Positions 54,472 through 63,984 of a DNA stretch of 64,000 bases are shown in pieces. The notes below the pieces were generated by a model that had not been told where the DNA came from, searched no databases, and worked only from the letters and a program-made list of their open reading frames with translations. The number at the start of each line of letters is the position of its first letter. The stretch's first letter is position 1. The stretch is from Aureimonas phyllosphaerae (GTDB lineage Bacteria; Pseudomonadota; Alphaproteobacteria; Rhizobiales; Rhizobiaceae): NCBI RefSeq assembly GCF_900113065.1, contig NZ_FOOA01000010.1, positions 62,001 to 126,000 of the forward strand, written 5' to 3'. A program made the translations under genes and the position numbers.

Positions 54472-55809
54472 TCAGCGCGGCGCGAGGCCGCTCTCGGCGA
54501 GGACGTCGCCGGCGAGATAGAGCGAGCCGCAGATCAGGAAGCGCGGGGCCGGCCCGCCGCGCCAGTGCGAGGCGACGCGGCGGATCGCCGCCGACACGTC
54601 GGCCGCCGGCTCGGCGTCGAGCCCGGCCTCCAACGCCGCGTCCGCCAGCACCACCGGGTCGACGCCGGCATCCGACGAGCGGATCGGCACGGTGAAGGCA
54701 TGGCGCGCCATGCCCGCGAAGGCCTCGAAGAAGCCCTTGGGCTCCTTGGTGTTCAGCATGCCGGCGATCAGGACCAGAGGGCGCGACACCCGCTCCTCCA
54801 TGTCGGCCATCGCCTCGGCGATGACGAGGCCGGCGCCCGGATTGTGCCCGCCGTCGAGCCAGATTTCCGAGCCCTCGGGCGCCAGCGCGACCAGCGGACC
54901 GGCGGTGATGCGCTGGAGGCGGCCGGGCCACTCGGCCGCCGCAATGCCACGCTCGATCTCGGTGGCGCTCGGGCTGAAGCCGGCGGCGCGCACGGCGGCG
55001 ATCGCGGTTGCGGCGTTGCCGATCTGGTGGCGGCCGGGAAGGCGCGGCAGCGCGAGGTCAAGAAGCCCGTACTCGTCCTGATAGACGAGGCGGCCGCGCT
55101 CGGAGATCGCGTGGAACTCCTGCCCATGGATGAAGACCGGCGCGCCGGTGCGCCGGGCGTGGTCGCGCAGGACCTCGAGCGCCGTCGGCTCCGTCTGCGG
55201 GCCGATCACGACGGGCGAGCCGCGCTTGAAGATGCCGGCCTTCTCGGCGGCGATCAGTTCGACGCGGTCGCCGAGGTAGGCCTGATGGTCGAGCGAGATC
55301 GAGGTGACCGCGGTCACCGCCGGGCGATCCACCACGTTGGTCGCGTCGAAGCGACCGCCGAGGCCGACCTCGAGCAGCACGGCATCGGCTGGGTGCTCGG
55401 AGAACAGGAGAAAGGCGACGGCGCTGAGGAGCTCGAAGACGGTCAGCGTCTCGTCGCCGTTGGCGGCTGCCGCGCGCCGCACCGTCTCGGCGAGAAGCGC
55501 GTCGTCGACCAGCGCACCGCGCGCGCCCGCAGGGCCGGCCATCCGGTAGCGCTCGTGCCAGTCGACGAGATGGGGCGAGGTATGGACGTGAACGCCCTTG
55601 CCCGCCGCTTCGAGGATCGCGCGCGCGAAGGCGACCGTCGATCCCTTGCCGTTGGTGCCGGCGACATGGATCACCGGCGGGAGCCGATGCTGCGGCTCAC
55701 TGAGGGCTGTAAGAAGCCGACGGATGCGGTCGAGGCCGAGATCGATGCCCTTCGGCATGCGCTCGTGGAGGCGGGCGATCTCGCCCGCCGCAAGGCTGGT
55801 CGCGCTCAT
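54472..55809 (-). CDS. folC: FolC, dihydrofolate/folylpolyglutamate synthase
   Basis: 445 aa. Mur-ligase-type ATPase: P-loop VIHVAGTNGKGST (46-58), the FDATNVV segment with metal-binding residues, and the C-terminal glutamate-ligase domain starting at GPLVALAPEGSEIWLDGGHNPGAG. Adds glutamate to dihydropteroate and folates. Reads left, 8 bases after accD, so they share a transcript. Confidence 0.95.
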   Translation of the reverse strand: MSATSLAAGEIARLHERMPKGIDLGLDRIRRLLTALSEPQHRLPPVIHVAGTNGKGSTVAFARAILEAAGKGVHVHTSPHLVDWHERYRMAGPAGARGALVDDALLAETVRRAAAANGDETLTVFELLSAVAFLLFSEHPADAVLLEVGLGGRFDATNVVDRPAVTAVTSISLDHQAYLGDRVELIAAEKAGIFKRGSPVVIGPQTEPTALEVLRDHARRTGAPVFIHGQEFHAISERGRLVYQDEYGLLDLALPRLPGRHQIGNAATAIAAVRAAGFSPSATEIERGIAAAEWPGRLQRITAGPLVALAPEGSEIWLDGGHNPGAGLVIAEAMADMEERVSRPLVLIAGMLNTKEPKGFFEAFAGMARHAFTVPIRSSDAGVDPVVLADAALEAGLDAEPAADVSAAIRRVASHWRGGPAPRFLICGSLYLAGDVLAESGLAPR

Positions 55810-55817
55810 CGCGCCCG

Positions 55818-56729
55818 TCAGGCCGCCGCTGCGGGTTCGGCAGACGGCGTCACCTCTTCGGCGGGCACGGCCAACGGCGCCTTCGTCAGCACCTTGAGAA
55901 GGCGGGCGATCGTGCCCTTCAGCTCATGCCGGTGGACGACCATGTCCACCATGCCGTGCTCCATCAGGTATTCGGAGCGCTGGAACCCCTCGGGCAGCTT
56001 CTCGCGGATGGTCTGCTCGATGACGCGCGGACCGGCAAAGCCGATCAGGGCGCCGGGCTCGGCGATGTGGACATCGCCGAGCATCGCGTAGGACGCGGTG
56101 ACGCCGCCCGTCGTCGGGTTGGTGAGGACGACGATGTAGGGAAGCCCCGCCTCCTTCACCATGTCGACGGCGACCGTCGTGCGCGGCAGTTGCATCAGCG
56201 ACAGGATGCCCTCCTGCATACGCGCGCCGCCTGAGGAGGCGAAGAGCACGAGCGGGCGCGAGCGCTCCACCGCCGTCTCGGCCGCGGTGACGATCGCCTC
56301 GCCCGCCGCCATGCCGAGCGAGCCGCCCATGAAGGCGAAGTCCTGTACGGCGGCGACGATCGGCAGCGCCTCGATCGCACCGCAGGCGACGAGGACGGAA
56401 TCCTCCATGCCGGTCTTGGCCTTGGAGTCCTTCAGGCGATCGACATAGCGGCGCTCGTCACGGAACTTCAGCGGGTCGACCGGCACCTTCTCCAGCGTGA
56501 TCTCCTCGAAGATCCCGTCGTCGAAGAAGGTCGTCAGCCGGTCGCGCGCGCCGATGCGCATGTGGAAGCCCGAGGACGGGATCACGAACTGGTTGGCCTC
56601 GAGGTCCTTGTGGAAGACCATCTCTCCGGTCTCGGGACACTTGATCCAGAGGTTTTCCGGCACCTCGCGCGGCTGCTGGCCGAGAAGGCTCGAAATCTTC
56701 GGGCGGACGTAGTTGGTGATCCAGTTCAC
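55818..56729 (-). CDS. accD: AccD, acetyl-CoA carboxylase carboxyltransferase beta subunit
   Basis: 303 aa. Crotonase-fold subunit that, with AccA, transfers CO2 from biotin to acetyl-CoA in fatty acid synthesis. The carboxyltransferase core is intact (EFAFMGG-like [56 protein letters not shown]). The N-terminal zinc ribbon is degenerate: of the four cysteines present in E. coli AccD, only Cys31 remains and Thr34, Ile50 and Ser53 occupy the others. GTG start at 56729 with AAGGA upstream. trpA lies upstream, folC downstream. Confidence 0.96.
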   Translation of the reverse strand: MNWITNYVRPKISSLLGQQPREVPENLWIKCPETGEMVFHKDLEANQFVIPSSGFHMRIGARDRLTTFFDDGIFEEITLEKVPVDPLKFRDERRYVDRLKDSKAKTGMEDSVLVACGAIEALPIVAAVQDFAFMGGSLGMAAGEAIVTAAETAVERSRPLVLFASSGGARMQEGILSLMQLPRTTVAVDMVKEAGLPYIVVLTNPTTGGVTASYAMLGDVHIAEPGALIGFAGPRVIEQTIREKLPEGFQRSEYLMEHGMVDMVVHRHELKGTIARLLKVLTKAPLAVPAEEVTPSAEPAAAA

Positions 56730-56809
56730 GGGAGCCTGGTCCTTCGAAACACGTGCGGCGGGCGCGGCGCTGCGGCGGCCCGGCCTTCGACTGCTAGATG
56801 GCGGCCTTT

Positions 56810-57637
56810 TCAGGCGGCCGCAAGGCGGGCGTCCCGAAGGCCGCCGGCGAGATCGCGCACCAGCCCGGTCACGGCCTCGACCATGGCCGGCGTCCCGCCG
56901 TCCCGCGCCGCCTCGATCGCGGCGACCAGCGCCGAACCGACCACGACGCCGTCGGCGTGGCGACCGATCGCGCCAGCCTGCTCGGCCGTGCGCACGCCGA
57001 AGCCGACGCAGACCGGAAGCGGCGTCTTCGCCTTGATGCGCCCGACGGCGGCCGCGACGGCGGTCGTGTCCGGGGCCGCGGAACCGGTGATGCCGTTGAC
57101 CGAGACGTAGTAGACGAAGCCGGACGTGTTCTTCAGAACCGCCGGAAGGCGCCGCTCGTCGGTGGTCGGCGTCGCCAGGCGGATGAAGTTGAGGCCGCCT
57201 TCGATCGCCGGAAGGCAAAGCTCGCCGTCCATCTCGGGCGGCAGGTCGACGACGATCAGGCCGTCGACGCCCGCGTTCTTCGCGTCGGCCACGAAGCGCT
57301 CGACACCGTAGATGAAGACCGGATTGTAGTAGCCCATCAGGATGATCGGCGTCGCATCGTCCTCCTGCCGGAAGGCGCGCACCGTTTCGAGCGTACGGCC
57401 GAGCGTCTCGCCGGCCTGCAGCGCACGGAGCCCCGCGCGCTGGATCGCCGGGCCGTCGGCCATCGGATCGGAGAAGGGCATGCCGAGCTCGATCAGGTCG
57501 GCGCCGGCGCCGGGCAGCGCCCGCAGGATCTCCAGCGTCGTGCCGGCATCGGGGTCGCCCGCCATGATGAAGGTGACGAGCGCGGGGCGTCCTTCCGCCT
57601 TCAGTGCCTCGAAGCGCGTCTCGATGCGTGTGGTCAT
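56810..57637 (-). CDS. trpA: TrpA, tryptophan synthase alpha subunit
   Basis: 275 aa. TIM barrel that cleaves indole-3-glycerol phosphate. Catalytic Glu50 ([11 protein letters not shown]) and Asp61 (ADGPAIQ) are in place, and the phosphate-binding end is VGFGVRT...[11 protein letters not shown]. Start ATG 57637. It lies 19 bases after cutA, which separates it from trpB. Confidence 0.96.
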   Translation of the reverse strand: MTTRIETRFEALKAEGRPALVTFIMAGDPDAGTTLEILRALPGAGADLIELGMPFSDPMADGPAIQRAGLRALQAGETLGRTLETVRAFRQEDDATPIILMGYYNPVFIYGVERFVADAKNAGVDGLIVVDLPPEMDGELCLPAIEGGLNFIRLATPTTDERRLPAVLKNTSGFVYYVSVNGITGSAAPDTTAVAAAVGRIKAKTPLPVCVGFGVRTAEQAGAIGRHADGVVVGSALVAAIEAARDGGTPAMVEAVTGLVRDLAGGLRDARLAAA

Positions 57638-57656
57638 GGTGTGCCCCGGCCGTTCG

Positions 57657-57986
57657 TCATGAAGATGCGATACAGGCGTCGGCGATCCATCTCAAGGTCG
57701 GCGCATCCGCCATCACGGCCTGTCCCGTGATCGCCGGCACCTCGTAGGGATGGAGCGCGCGGATCGCGCCGGCCACCGGCTCGAAGAGGTCGGCGCGCGT
57801 CTTCAGGACCAGCACGACCTCGCGCGCGCTCTCCAGCGCGCCGTTCCAGCGGTAGCGGCTCTCGACCGGCGCTGATAGCTGCGCGCAGGCAACGAGCTGC
57901 CGGCCGAGCAGGCTGTCGGCGATCTCGCGCGCCGTCGCCTCGTCGGGACAGGCGACGGTGACGTCGAGCGCGCCGGGATGCGTCAC
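57657..57986 (-). CDS. cutA: CutA-type divalent-cation tolerance protein
   Basis: 109 aa, ferredoxin-like trimeric protein. The family motifs [29 protein letters not shown] and LHPYEVPAI are intact. Originally linked to copper tolerance in E. coli; the molecular role is unsettled. The start is GTG 57986, overlapping the trpB stop by 4 bases (GTGA), so it is translated together with trpB. An insertion within the usual trpB-trpA pair. Confidence 0.9.
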   Translation of the reverse strand: MTHPGALDVTVACPDEATAREIADSLLGRQLVACAQLSAPVESRYRWNGALESAREVVLVLKTRADLFEPVAGAIRALHPYEVPAITGQAVMADAPTLRWIADACIASS

Positions 57987-59206
57987 ATCTCGAGGCCCAT
58001 CCGGGCCGCGATCGTGTTGACGTCCTTGTCGCCGCGCCCCGACAGGCAGAGCACGATCGACTGTTCGCGGCCCATGGTCTTCGCGAGCTTCCCGACATGG
58101 GCGAGACCGTGGGCGGATTCGAGCGCCGGGATGATGCCCTCGAGACGCGTGCACAGGTGGAAGGCGTCGACCGCTTCCTCGTCGGTCACCGGCACGTAGG
58201 TGACGCGGCCGGTGTCGCGCAGCCAGGAATGCTCGGGGCCGACGCCGGGATAGTCGAGTCCGGCCGAGATCGAGTGGCCTTCCATGATCTGCCCGGCGGC
58301 ATCCTGCAGGAGGTAGGTGCGGTTGCCGTGAAGGACGCCCGGCCGCCCGCCGCTCATCGAGGAGGCGTGGCCGTTCTCGATGTGGATGCCGTGGCCGCCG
58401 GCTTCCGCGCCGTAGATCGCGACGGACGGATCGTCGAGGAAGGCGCGGAACATGCCGATGGCATTGGAGCCGCCGCCGACGCAGGCGACCACCGCGTCGG
58501 GCAGCGCGCCGGTCTCGTCCAGCATCTGCTGGCGCGTCTCGTCGCCGATCACCTGCTGGAAGTCGCGCACCATGGCGGGATAGGGATGCGGGCCGGCGGC
58601 CGTGCCGATAAGGTAGTAGGTGTCGGCGACGTTGGTGACCCAGTCGCGCAGCGCCTCGTTCATCGCGTCCTTCAGCGTGCCGGCGCCCGCCGTCACCGCC
58701 CGCACCTCGGCGCCGAGCAGCTTCATGCGGAAGACGTTGGGCTTCTGACGCTCGACGTCGGTGGCGCCCATGAAGACGACGCAGGGCATGCCGAAGCGCG
58801 CGCAGACGGTGGCCGTCGCCACGCCGTGCTGGCCGGCACCCGTCTCGGCGATGATGCGCGTCTTGCCCATGCGGCGGGCGAGCAGGATCTGGCCGAGGCA
58901 GTTGTTGATCTTGTGCGAACCGGTGTGGTTCAGTTCCTCGCGCTTGAAGTAGACACGGGCGCCGCCGAAATGCTCGGTCAGCCGCTCGGCGAAATAGAGC
59001 GGGCTTGGGCGGCCGGTGTAGTGCGTCTGCAGGTCGCCGAGCTCGGCGCGGAAGGCCGGGTCGGTCTTGGCCGTGCGATAGGCCTCCTCGAGATCGAGAA
59101 TGATCGGCATCAGCGTTTCCGCGACGAAACGGCCGCCGAACTGGCCGAACAGACCGTCCTCGTCGGGCCCCACGCGGAAGGAGTTCGGGGTCGGGATCTC
59201 GGTCAT
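57983..59206 (-). CDS. trpB: TrpB, tryptophan synthase beta subunit
   Basis: 407 aa. PLP enzyme joining indole and serine to tryptophan. Schiff-base lysine Lys99 in [10 protein letters not shown], phosphate-binding [10 protein letters not shown] and the metal/monovalent-cation loop are present. ATG 59206 overlaps the trpF stop by 4 bases. Fully normal length. Confidence 0.97.
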   Translation of the reverse strand: MTEIPTPNSFRVGPDEDGLFGQFGGRFVAETLMPIILDLEEAYRTAKTDPAFRAELGDLQTHYTGRPSPLYFAERLTEHFGGARVYFKREELNHTGSHKINNCLGQILLARRMGKTRIIAETGAGQHGVATATVCARFGMPCVVFMGATDVERQKPNVFRMKLLGAEVRAVTAGAGTLKDAMNEALRDWVTNVADTYYLIGTAAGPHPYPAMVRDFQQVIGDETRQQMLDETGALPDAVVACVGGGSNAIGMFRAFLDDPSVAIYGAEAGGHGIHIENGHASSMSGGRPGVLHGNRTYLLQDAAGQIMEGHSISAGLDYPGVGPEHSWLRDTGRVTYVPVTDEEAVDAFHLCTRLEGIIPALESAHGLAHVGKLAKTMGREQSIVLCLSGRGDKDVNTIAARMGLEM

Positions 59207-59892
59207 GCGAACCTGCGCTTTTCTTCGTGAAGGGGGAGCGGGCCGGCCTCGACGGCCGCTTCGAAGGCGTCGAACAGGCGGTGGATCAGGCCGTCGTCCT
59301 TGACGCCCGGCTCGCGCTCGACGCCCGACGAGACATCGAGCCCGCGCGGCGCGACGCGCCGCACGGCGGCCTCGATCGTATCCGGGTTGATGCCGCCCGA
59401 CAGCGTGAAGTCGCGGCTCTCGAGGGCGTCGAGAAGGCCCCAGTCGAAGGACACGCCGTTGCCGCCGGGAATGTTCGAGGTCTTGGGCGCGCGCGCGTCG
59501 AGAAGGATACGGTCGGCGACAGGACGGAAGCGTTCGATCTCCTCGAGATCGGCCATTGAGGTCACGGGGATCGCCTTCATCACGGTGGCCCCGGTCAACG
59601 CCTGCACCGCGGCGACGCGCGCCGCCGTCTCGGACCCGTGCAGTTGGATCACGTCGGGGCGGACGCGGGTGGCGAGCCGCTTCAGGAACTCGTCGTCGGC
59701 ATCGACGGTGACGACCGTCACCAGCGCCCGGCCGCCGACATGGGCGCGCAGGCGGATCATGTCCTCGATCGAGAGGTGGCGCGGGCTGCGTTCGAAATGG
59801 ACGAAGCCCACCTCCGAACAGCCGCGCGCGAGCACCGTGTCGATATGGCCTTCGGTCTTGAGGCCGCAGATCTTGATATGCGGGCGGGTCAC
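59203..59892 (-). CDS. trpF: TrpF, phosphoribosylanthranilate isomerase
   Basis: 229 aa. TIM barrel; general base Cys9 in IKICGLK and general acid Asp in RILLDARAP (near 128). [31 protein letters not shown] is the phosphate-binding end. GTG at 59892 starts the conserved RPHIKICG; an in-frame GTG at 59937 is rejected because the 15 codons between lack the G/C third-position bias of the gene. First gene of a trpF-trpB-cutA-trpA run. Confidence 0.94.
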   Translation of the reverse strand: MTRPHIKICGLKTEGHIDTVLARGCSEVGFVHFERSPRHLSIEDMIRLRAHVGGRALVTVVTVDADDEFLKRLATRVRPDVIQLHGSETAARVAAVQALTGATVMKAIPVTSMADLEEIERFRPVADRILLDARAPKTSNIPGGNGVSFDWGLLDALESRDFTLSGGINPDTIEAAVRRVAPRGLDVSSGVEREPGVKDDGLIHRLFDAFEAAVEAGPLPLHEEKRRFA

Positions 59893-59983
59893 GCTGGCAG
59901 ACGCTTTCGAATGCGGAAACGACGATTCAACAGGCACTTATCGCGCCGGAGACCCCACGGTGTAAAGCGCGGGGGCGTCCGGC

Positions 59984-60742
59984 TCAGGGTTCGAAGTCGA
60001 AGGCATGTAACTCCGCGCCCCGCTCCTTCAACCAGCGCCGCCCGGCCTCGGTTTCCGGGCAGAGGCTGCGGCACAGGGTCCAGAAGGCCGGCGCATGGTT
60101 CATCTCGCGAAAATGCGCCACTTCGTGGGCGGCGAGATAATCGAGGACCACCGGCGGCGCCATGACGATGCGCCACGAAAATGCGAGCCGGCGGTCGGCC
60201 GTGCACGAACCCCAGCGGCTGGTGGTGTCCTTCAGCGTCAGCGAGCGCGGCAGGAGACCGACCGTCGTGGCATGGCGATCGACCGCCGCCTGCAGGTCGC
60301 GCCGCGCCTCCCGCTTCAGGACGTCGCGCACACGGCGCGCGAGATGCGGCAGGTCGCCGCCAACGCGCAAGGTCGCCTCCCCGCCCGCCGTCTCGAAGCG
60401 CGCGGTGCGGCAGGCCGGATCGTGCAGGAGGCGGTGAGGGACGCCGCGCACGGGCAGGAGCATTCCCGGCGCGATGCGGACGCGGCCGGGCGCCACGGTC
60501 AGGCGCTCCTCGGCCCAGCCGCGGTGGCGGTCGAGAAAGGCGAGCACCGTCCGGACGGGGGTGCGGCGCGGCACGGTGAGGCGCAGCGCGCCGCCGCCGG
60601 GCGCCAGCCGCATGATGATGCGCCGCGCGGTCGGGTGCTCGCGGACCTCGAGGCGCACCGGCCGGTCGCCGAGAACCAGCGTCTCGGGAAGGGCGGGCCT
60701 CGGCCCGCGTCCCGTCAGCCGTTCCAGGAGTCCTCGTGTCAT
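59984..60742 (-). CDS. YgjP-like (M48-related) zinc metallopeptidase
   Basis: 252 aa, PF01863 family (YgjP/WLM-like). Zinc site HEVAH at 206-210 with a third ligand at His216 (MNHAPAFW), plus the preceding SRWGSCTADRRLAFSWRI segment that defines the family. Cytoplasmic, no signal peptide. Substrates are not known. The ATG at 60742 lacks a clear ribosome binding site; an in-frame start 87 bases upstream would add a non-conserved arm. Confidence 0.88.
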   Translation of the reverse strand: MTRGLLERLTGRGPRPALPETLVLGDRPVRLEVREHPTARRIIMRLAPGGGALRLTVPRRTPVRTVLAFLDRHRGWAEERLTVAPGRVRIAPGMLLPVRGVPHRLLHDPACRTARFETAGGEATLRVGGDLPHLARRVRDVLKREARRDLQAAVDRHATTVGLLPRSLTLKDTTSRWGSCTADRRLAFSWRIVMAPPVVLDYLAAHEVAHFREMNHAPAFWTLCRSLCPETEAGRRWLKERGAELHAFDFEP

Positions 60743-60810
60743 CGCCCGCCGCTTCGCATCGTCCCGAGCGGCTTCATACGCCGCACCCGGCGCGTCCGGC
60801 AACGCCCATG

Positions 60811-60840
60811 AAAAAGGCCGCCGGCACAATGCCGGCGGCC
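60811..60840 (-). terminator. Rho-independent terminator of the DUF2852 gene
   Basis: Left-reading perfect 10-base stem GGCCGCCGGC / GCCGGCGGCC with a 5-base loop, followed by TTTTT. It lies 27 bases after the stop at 60867. Confidence 0.85.
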
Positions 60841-60866
60841 CGATCGATCGGAGAGTTTTCCGACGC

Positions 60867-61310
60867 TTAGCGGACGTCGACGAACTCGGCGTCCACCACG
60901 TCGCCCTTGCGCTTGCGCGAGGTCATGAAGCGGTCGAACTCCTCCTGGTCCTTGGCGCGGCGAAGCTCGCGCGCATAGGCCTCGAAGTCGGCGCTCATGC
61001 GGTGGAGCTTGGCGCGCTCCTCGTCGAGGCGCTTCAGCTCGGCCTCGCGCCAGTCGTCGAAGGCGACGTTGCCGGTGCGCTCGGCCGCAAACGGCATGCG
61101 CGCGCCCGAGCGGCGGAAGGTCGCGGCGACGCTGTCGGTCGCCCGGCCGACGTCGCGGCGGAAGACCTCGAGGCGGTCGCCCCAGAGAATGTAGGCGATC
61201 ATGGCCAGGCCGAGCGGCCAGTACACGATGAAGCCCAGAACCATCAGCGCGATCGTAGCCGGCGTCCAGGCGGGACGGATCAAAGCTTGTGACGTCATGT
61301 CGGTGTCCAT
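60867..61310 (-). CDS. DUF2852 membrane protein
   Basis: 147 aa. One strong hydrophobic segment (about 19-40, TIALMVLGFIVYWPLGLAMIAYILW), then a charged helical cytoplasmic domain (FDDWREAELKRLDEERAKLHRMSADFEAYARELRRAKDQEEFDRF) and a basic end. This is the DUF2852 pattern common in rhizobia. Function unknown. ATG 61310 and ATG 61298 are both possible starts; neither ribosome binding site is decisive. Confidence 0.82.
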   Translation of the reverse strand: MDTDMTSQALIRPAWTPATIALMVLGFIVYWPLGLAMIAYILWGDRLEVFRRDVGRATDSVAATFRRSGARMPFAAERTGNVAFDDWREAELKRLDEERAKLHRMSADFEAYARELRRAKDQEEFDRFMTSRKRKGDVVDAEFVDVR

Positions 61311-61399
61311 CAACCAGTGCCCATGGGAAGCGGGCGAGGATCCCGCTTCATGAGATGGTGACGGATTTCTTTCGCTTCAACGCAAGACGACGTGAGACG

Positions 61400-63007
61400 T
61401 CAGCGACCGTGCTTCTTGGCCTCGCGAATGGCGTCGAGCAGGATCGGCGCGCCCGACAGGTGGTCGCCTCCCCCGTCCGGCACCGGCGGCGCGGGCGGCT
61501 CGAAGCTGCCGTGCGTCTCGACCGCAGCGAAGGGCACATCGCCCGACACCGCGATCACCGACGGTACGTCATCCCCTGCCTGCGGCGCCTCGTCCGACGC
61601 GGAGCTATCCGGCGCGGAACCGTCGTGGGTCTCGGCCCCGCCGAACGGTACGTCGCCCGACACGGCGACGGCCGAGGCCACGGCATCCTCCGGCAGACTC
61701 GCCTCGTCGAGCGCGGCGGGCGGCTGGAGGCTCGCCTCGTCGGCGGCCTCCTCGGCGACCGGCGCCGTCGGCGCAGCGCGATGGCCGTGCGTCAGCGCGA
61801 AGTCGACGATGCGCGGCGCGATCTCGGCGCGGAAGCGCGAGCCGTTGAAGACGCCGTAATGGCCGACCTTCGGCTGGAGGTAGTGGACGCGCATGTCGTC
61901 GGGGATGTTGTGGCAGAGGTCGTGCGCGGCACGCGTCTGGCCGACGCCGGAAATGTCGTCGTTCTCGCCCTCGACGGTGAGGAGGGCCGTGCGCCGGATC
62001 TTGCCCATGTCCAGCCGCTTGCCGTGATGGGTGATCGTGCCGCGCGGCAGCGAGTGCTTGATGAAGACCTCTTCCACCGTCTGGAGGTAGAATTCGGCGG
62101 TGAGGTCCATCACCGCGTTGTATTCGTCGTAGAAGGTGCGGTGCTTCTCGGCGGAATCCCCGTCGTTCTTCACGAGGTGCCAGAAGAAGTCCTTGTGGGC
62201 GATGAGGTGCCGGTCGAGGTTCATCGACATGAAGCCGGTGAGCTGCAGGAAGCCGGGATAGACCTCGCGCATGAAGCCGGGTTGGGGAAACGGCACCTTC
62301 ATGATGACGTTCTGGCGGAACCAGTCGATGCCCTTGTCCTTGGCGAGCTTGTTGACCGCCGTCGGGTTGACGCGCGTGTCGATCGGACCGCCCATCAGCG
62401 TCATCGTCGCGGGGTGGCAGGGATTCTCGTCCTCCTCCATCCGGGCGACGGCCATCATCACCGGCACCGCCGGCTGGCAGACGCCGATGACGTTCACGCC
62501 GGGGCCGAGGAAGCGCAGCATCTCGATGACGTAGTCGACATAGGTGTCGAGGTCGAAGCGGCCGGCCGACAGCGGCACGGTGCGCGCGTCCTGCCAGTCA
62601 GTGATGTAGATCTCGCCGTAGGGCAGGAGCGCCTCGACCGTGCCGCGAAGCAGCGTGGCGTAGTGGCCCGACATCGGGGCGACGATCAGGAAGCGCGGGT
62701 CGGGCTTGCGGCCTTCGGGCAGCGCCCGCTCGAAATGGAGAAGCGTGCCGAACGGCTTCTGCCAGACCGGCTTGTCGACGACCGGCACGCGCATGCCGTC
62801 GACGAACGTGTCGTGGAGGTCGAAGGACGGCTTGCCGTAGACGCGCGTGGTGCGCTCGAAGAGCTCGGCCATCGCGGCCACCGTGCGGCCCATCTCGGTA
62901 TGCGAGATCGGGTTCAGCGGGTTCTGGTAGATCGCCTTCGTCGCGTCGGCCACCGCGCGGAAGGGGGCGAGGACCGCGTGGTTCCACTCGTAGAATTCGT
63001 ACAACAT
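61400..63007 (-). CDS. phaZ: Intracellular polyhydroxyalkanoate depolymerase (PhaZ)
   Basis: 535 aa. Alpha/beta hydrolase that mobilises stored PHA granules. The nucleophile is Cys177 in the lipase-box-like VNVIGVCQPAVP; an acidic residue in LLTVEGENDDISG and the histidine in KVGHYGVFNG complete the likely triad. The catalytic part (1-400) is full length. A C-terminal tail of about 130 residues, rich in Ala, Glu, Asp and Pro, follows and holds two copies of an AVSGDVPF...ETH motif 37-38 residues apart. ATG 63007 with GGGAG upstream. Confidence 0.93.
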   Translation of the reverse strand: MLYEFYEWNHAVLAPFRAVADATKAIYQNPLNPISHTEMGRTVAAMAELFERTTRVYGKPSFDLHDTFVDGMRVPVVDKPVWQKPFGTLLHFERALPEGRKPDPRFLIVAPMSGHYATLLRGTVEALLPYGEIYITDWQDARTVPLSAGRFDLDTYVDYVIEMLRFLGPGVNVIGVCQPAVPVMMAVARMEEDENPCHPATMTLMGGPIDTRVNPTAVNKLAKDKGIDWFRQNVIMKVPFPQPGFMREVYPGFLQLTGFMSMNLDRHLIAHKDFFWHLVKNDGDSAEKHRTFYDEYNAVMDLTAEFYLQTVEEVFIKHSLPRGTITHHGKRLDMGKIRRTALLTVEGENDDISGVGQTRAAHDLCHNIPDDMRVHYLQPKVGHYGVFNGSRFRAEIAPRIVDFALTHGHRAAPTAPVAEEAADEASLQPPAALDEASLPEDAVASAVAVSGDVPFGGAETHDGSAPDSSASDEAPQAGDDVPSVIAVSGDVPFAAVETHGSFEPPAPPVPDGGGDHLSGAPILLDAIREAKKHGR

Positions 63008-63121
63008 GCACTCCCACGACGACGGAACGGAATGAGCCGAAACGGCCCGGTCTGTAGAACATGGCACCGAATTGGTGCCGTGCAAGTTAATTGCCCGACT
63101 AACGCCTTGAACGCACTGCCG

Positions 63122-63691
63122 TCACAGCCAACGGACCATGACGATCCGCGAGCCGTCCGGGGCTCCGGCCGGCCATTCCACATCGCGTCGCTGGCGCAGG
63201 GCTGGCGTGAGATCGGCCTCATCGACCGCGACGAAGCGCCTTTGCGCATAGAACGCTTCGCCGATCGGCAGGCCGCGGGCCGTGGAGAGACCCACCGCCC
63301 GGTGGAAGAACCATCCCGCCCGCTCCACCACGCTGGCCAGAAGCGCCGAGCCGAGGCCGCGACGGCCGTGGGCGGGATCGACGCCGAGGCCCGACAGCCA
63401 GTAGCAGCCGCTCGCGGCCGGGTCCTTTGTGAGGTCGGCAAGGTCCGCGGCGGCCGCAAAGCCCACCGCCTCGCCGCCCTTCGCCTCCGCAACGAAGACC
63501 TCGTGCGCAAGGAGGAACGGCACGAAGCGCTCGATCGGCGTGGGGCCGGTGTCCGGGATGTGTCCGGCCTCGATCAGGAGCCGGTCGGCCGCGGCGTCGA
63601 TCGCGCGCAGCCGCTCGGCCTCGCCCGGCTCCATCATGCGGATGCGGTAGCCCTCGGGCGCCATGCCGCGGAACGCCTTGCGTCCGTTCAA
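63122..63691 (-). CDS. GNAT-family N-acetyltransferase
   Basis: 189 aa. Acetyl-CoA loop VDPAHGRRGLGSALL (about 102-116) and the usual beta-strand pattern. The acceptor is unknown. The TTG at 63691 overlaps the DUF1330 stop (TTGA); an ATG at 63664 is the alternative. The codons between show coding bias, favouring the longer form. The gene is co-directional with, and coupled to, DUF1330. Confidence 0.85.
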   Translation of the reverse strand: MNGRKAFRGMAPEGYRIRMMEPGEAERLRAIDAAADRLLIEAGHIPDTGPTPIERFVPFLLAHEVFVAEAKGGEAVGFAAAADLADLTKDPAASGCYWLSGLGVDPAHGRRGLGSALLASVVERAGWFFHRAVGLSTARGLPIGEAFYAQRRFVAVDEADLTPALRQRRDVEWPAGAPDGSRIVMVRWL

Positions 63692-63984
63692 CTCGGCTCG
63701 TGGCCTTCGACGATCACGATGTCGGCCTCCGAGACCGCCTCGCGGATCGCCTTCGCCGCCTGGTATTCGGCCGAGTTGTAGCAGGCCATCGCGTCCTCCA
63801 TCGAGGCGAACTCGATGACGACGTTGCGGGTCCGCGACGAGCCCTCCAGCGCCTGGAACGGGCCGCCGCGCACGAGGAAGCGTGCGCCGAAGCGCTGCAT
63901 CGCCGGGGCCGCCGTCGTCACGTAGTCCGGGTAGCGCTCGGGGTCGTGGACGTCGACGCGGGCGATCCAGTAGGCCTTCGGCAT
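63688..63984 (-). CDS. DUF1330 protein
   Basis: 98 aa, dimeric alpha-beta barrel fold. Family stretches: AYWIARVDVHDPERYPDYVTTA, FGARFLVRGGPFQALEG, and IEFASMEDAMACYNSAEYQAAKAIRE. Function unknown, possibly a small-molecule enzyme. ATG 63984 has AGGAG at ideal spacing, just inside the window edge. Confidence 0.92.
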   Translation of the reverse strand: MPKAYWIARVDVHDPERYPDYVTTAAPAMQRFGARFLVRGGPFQALEGSSRTRNVVIEFASMEDAMACYNSAEYQAAKAIREAVSEADIVIVEGHEPS

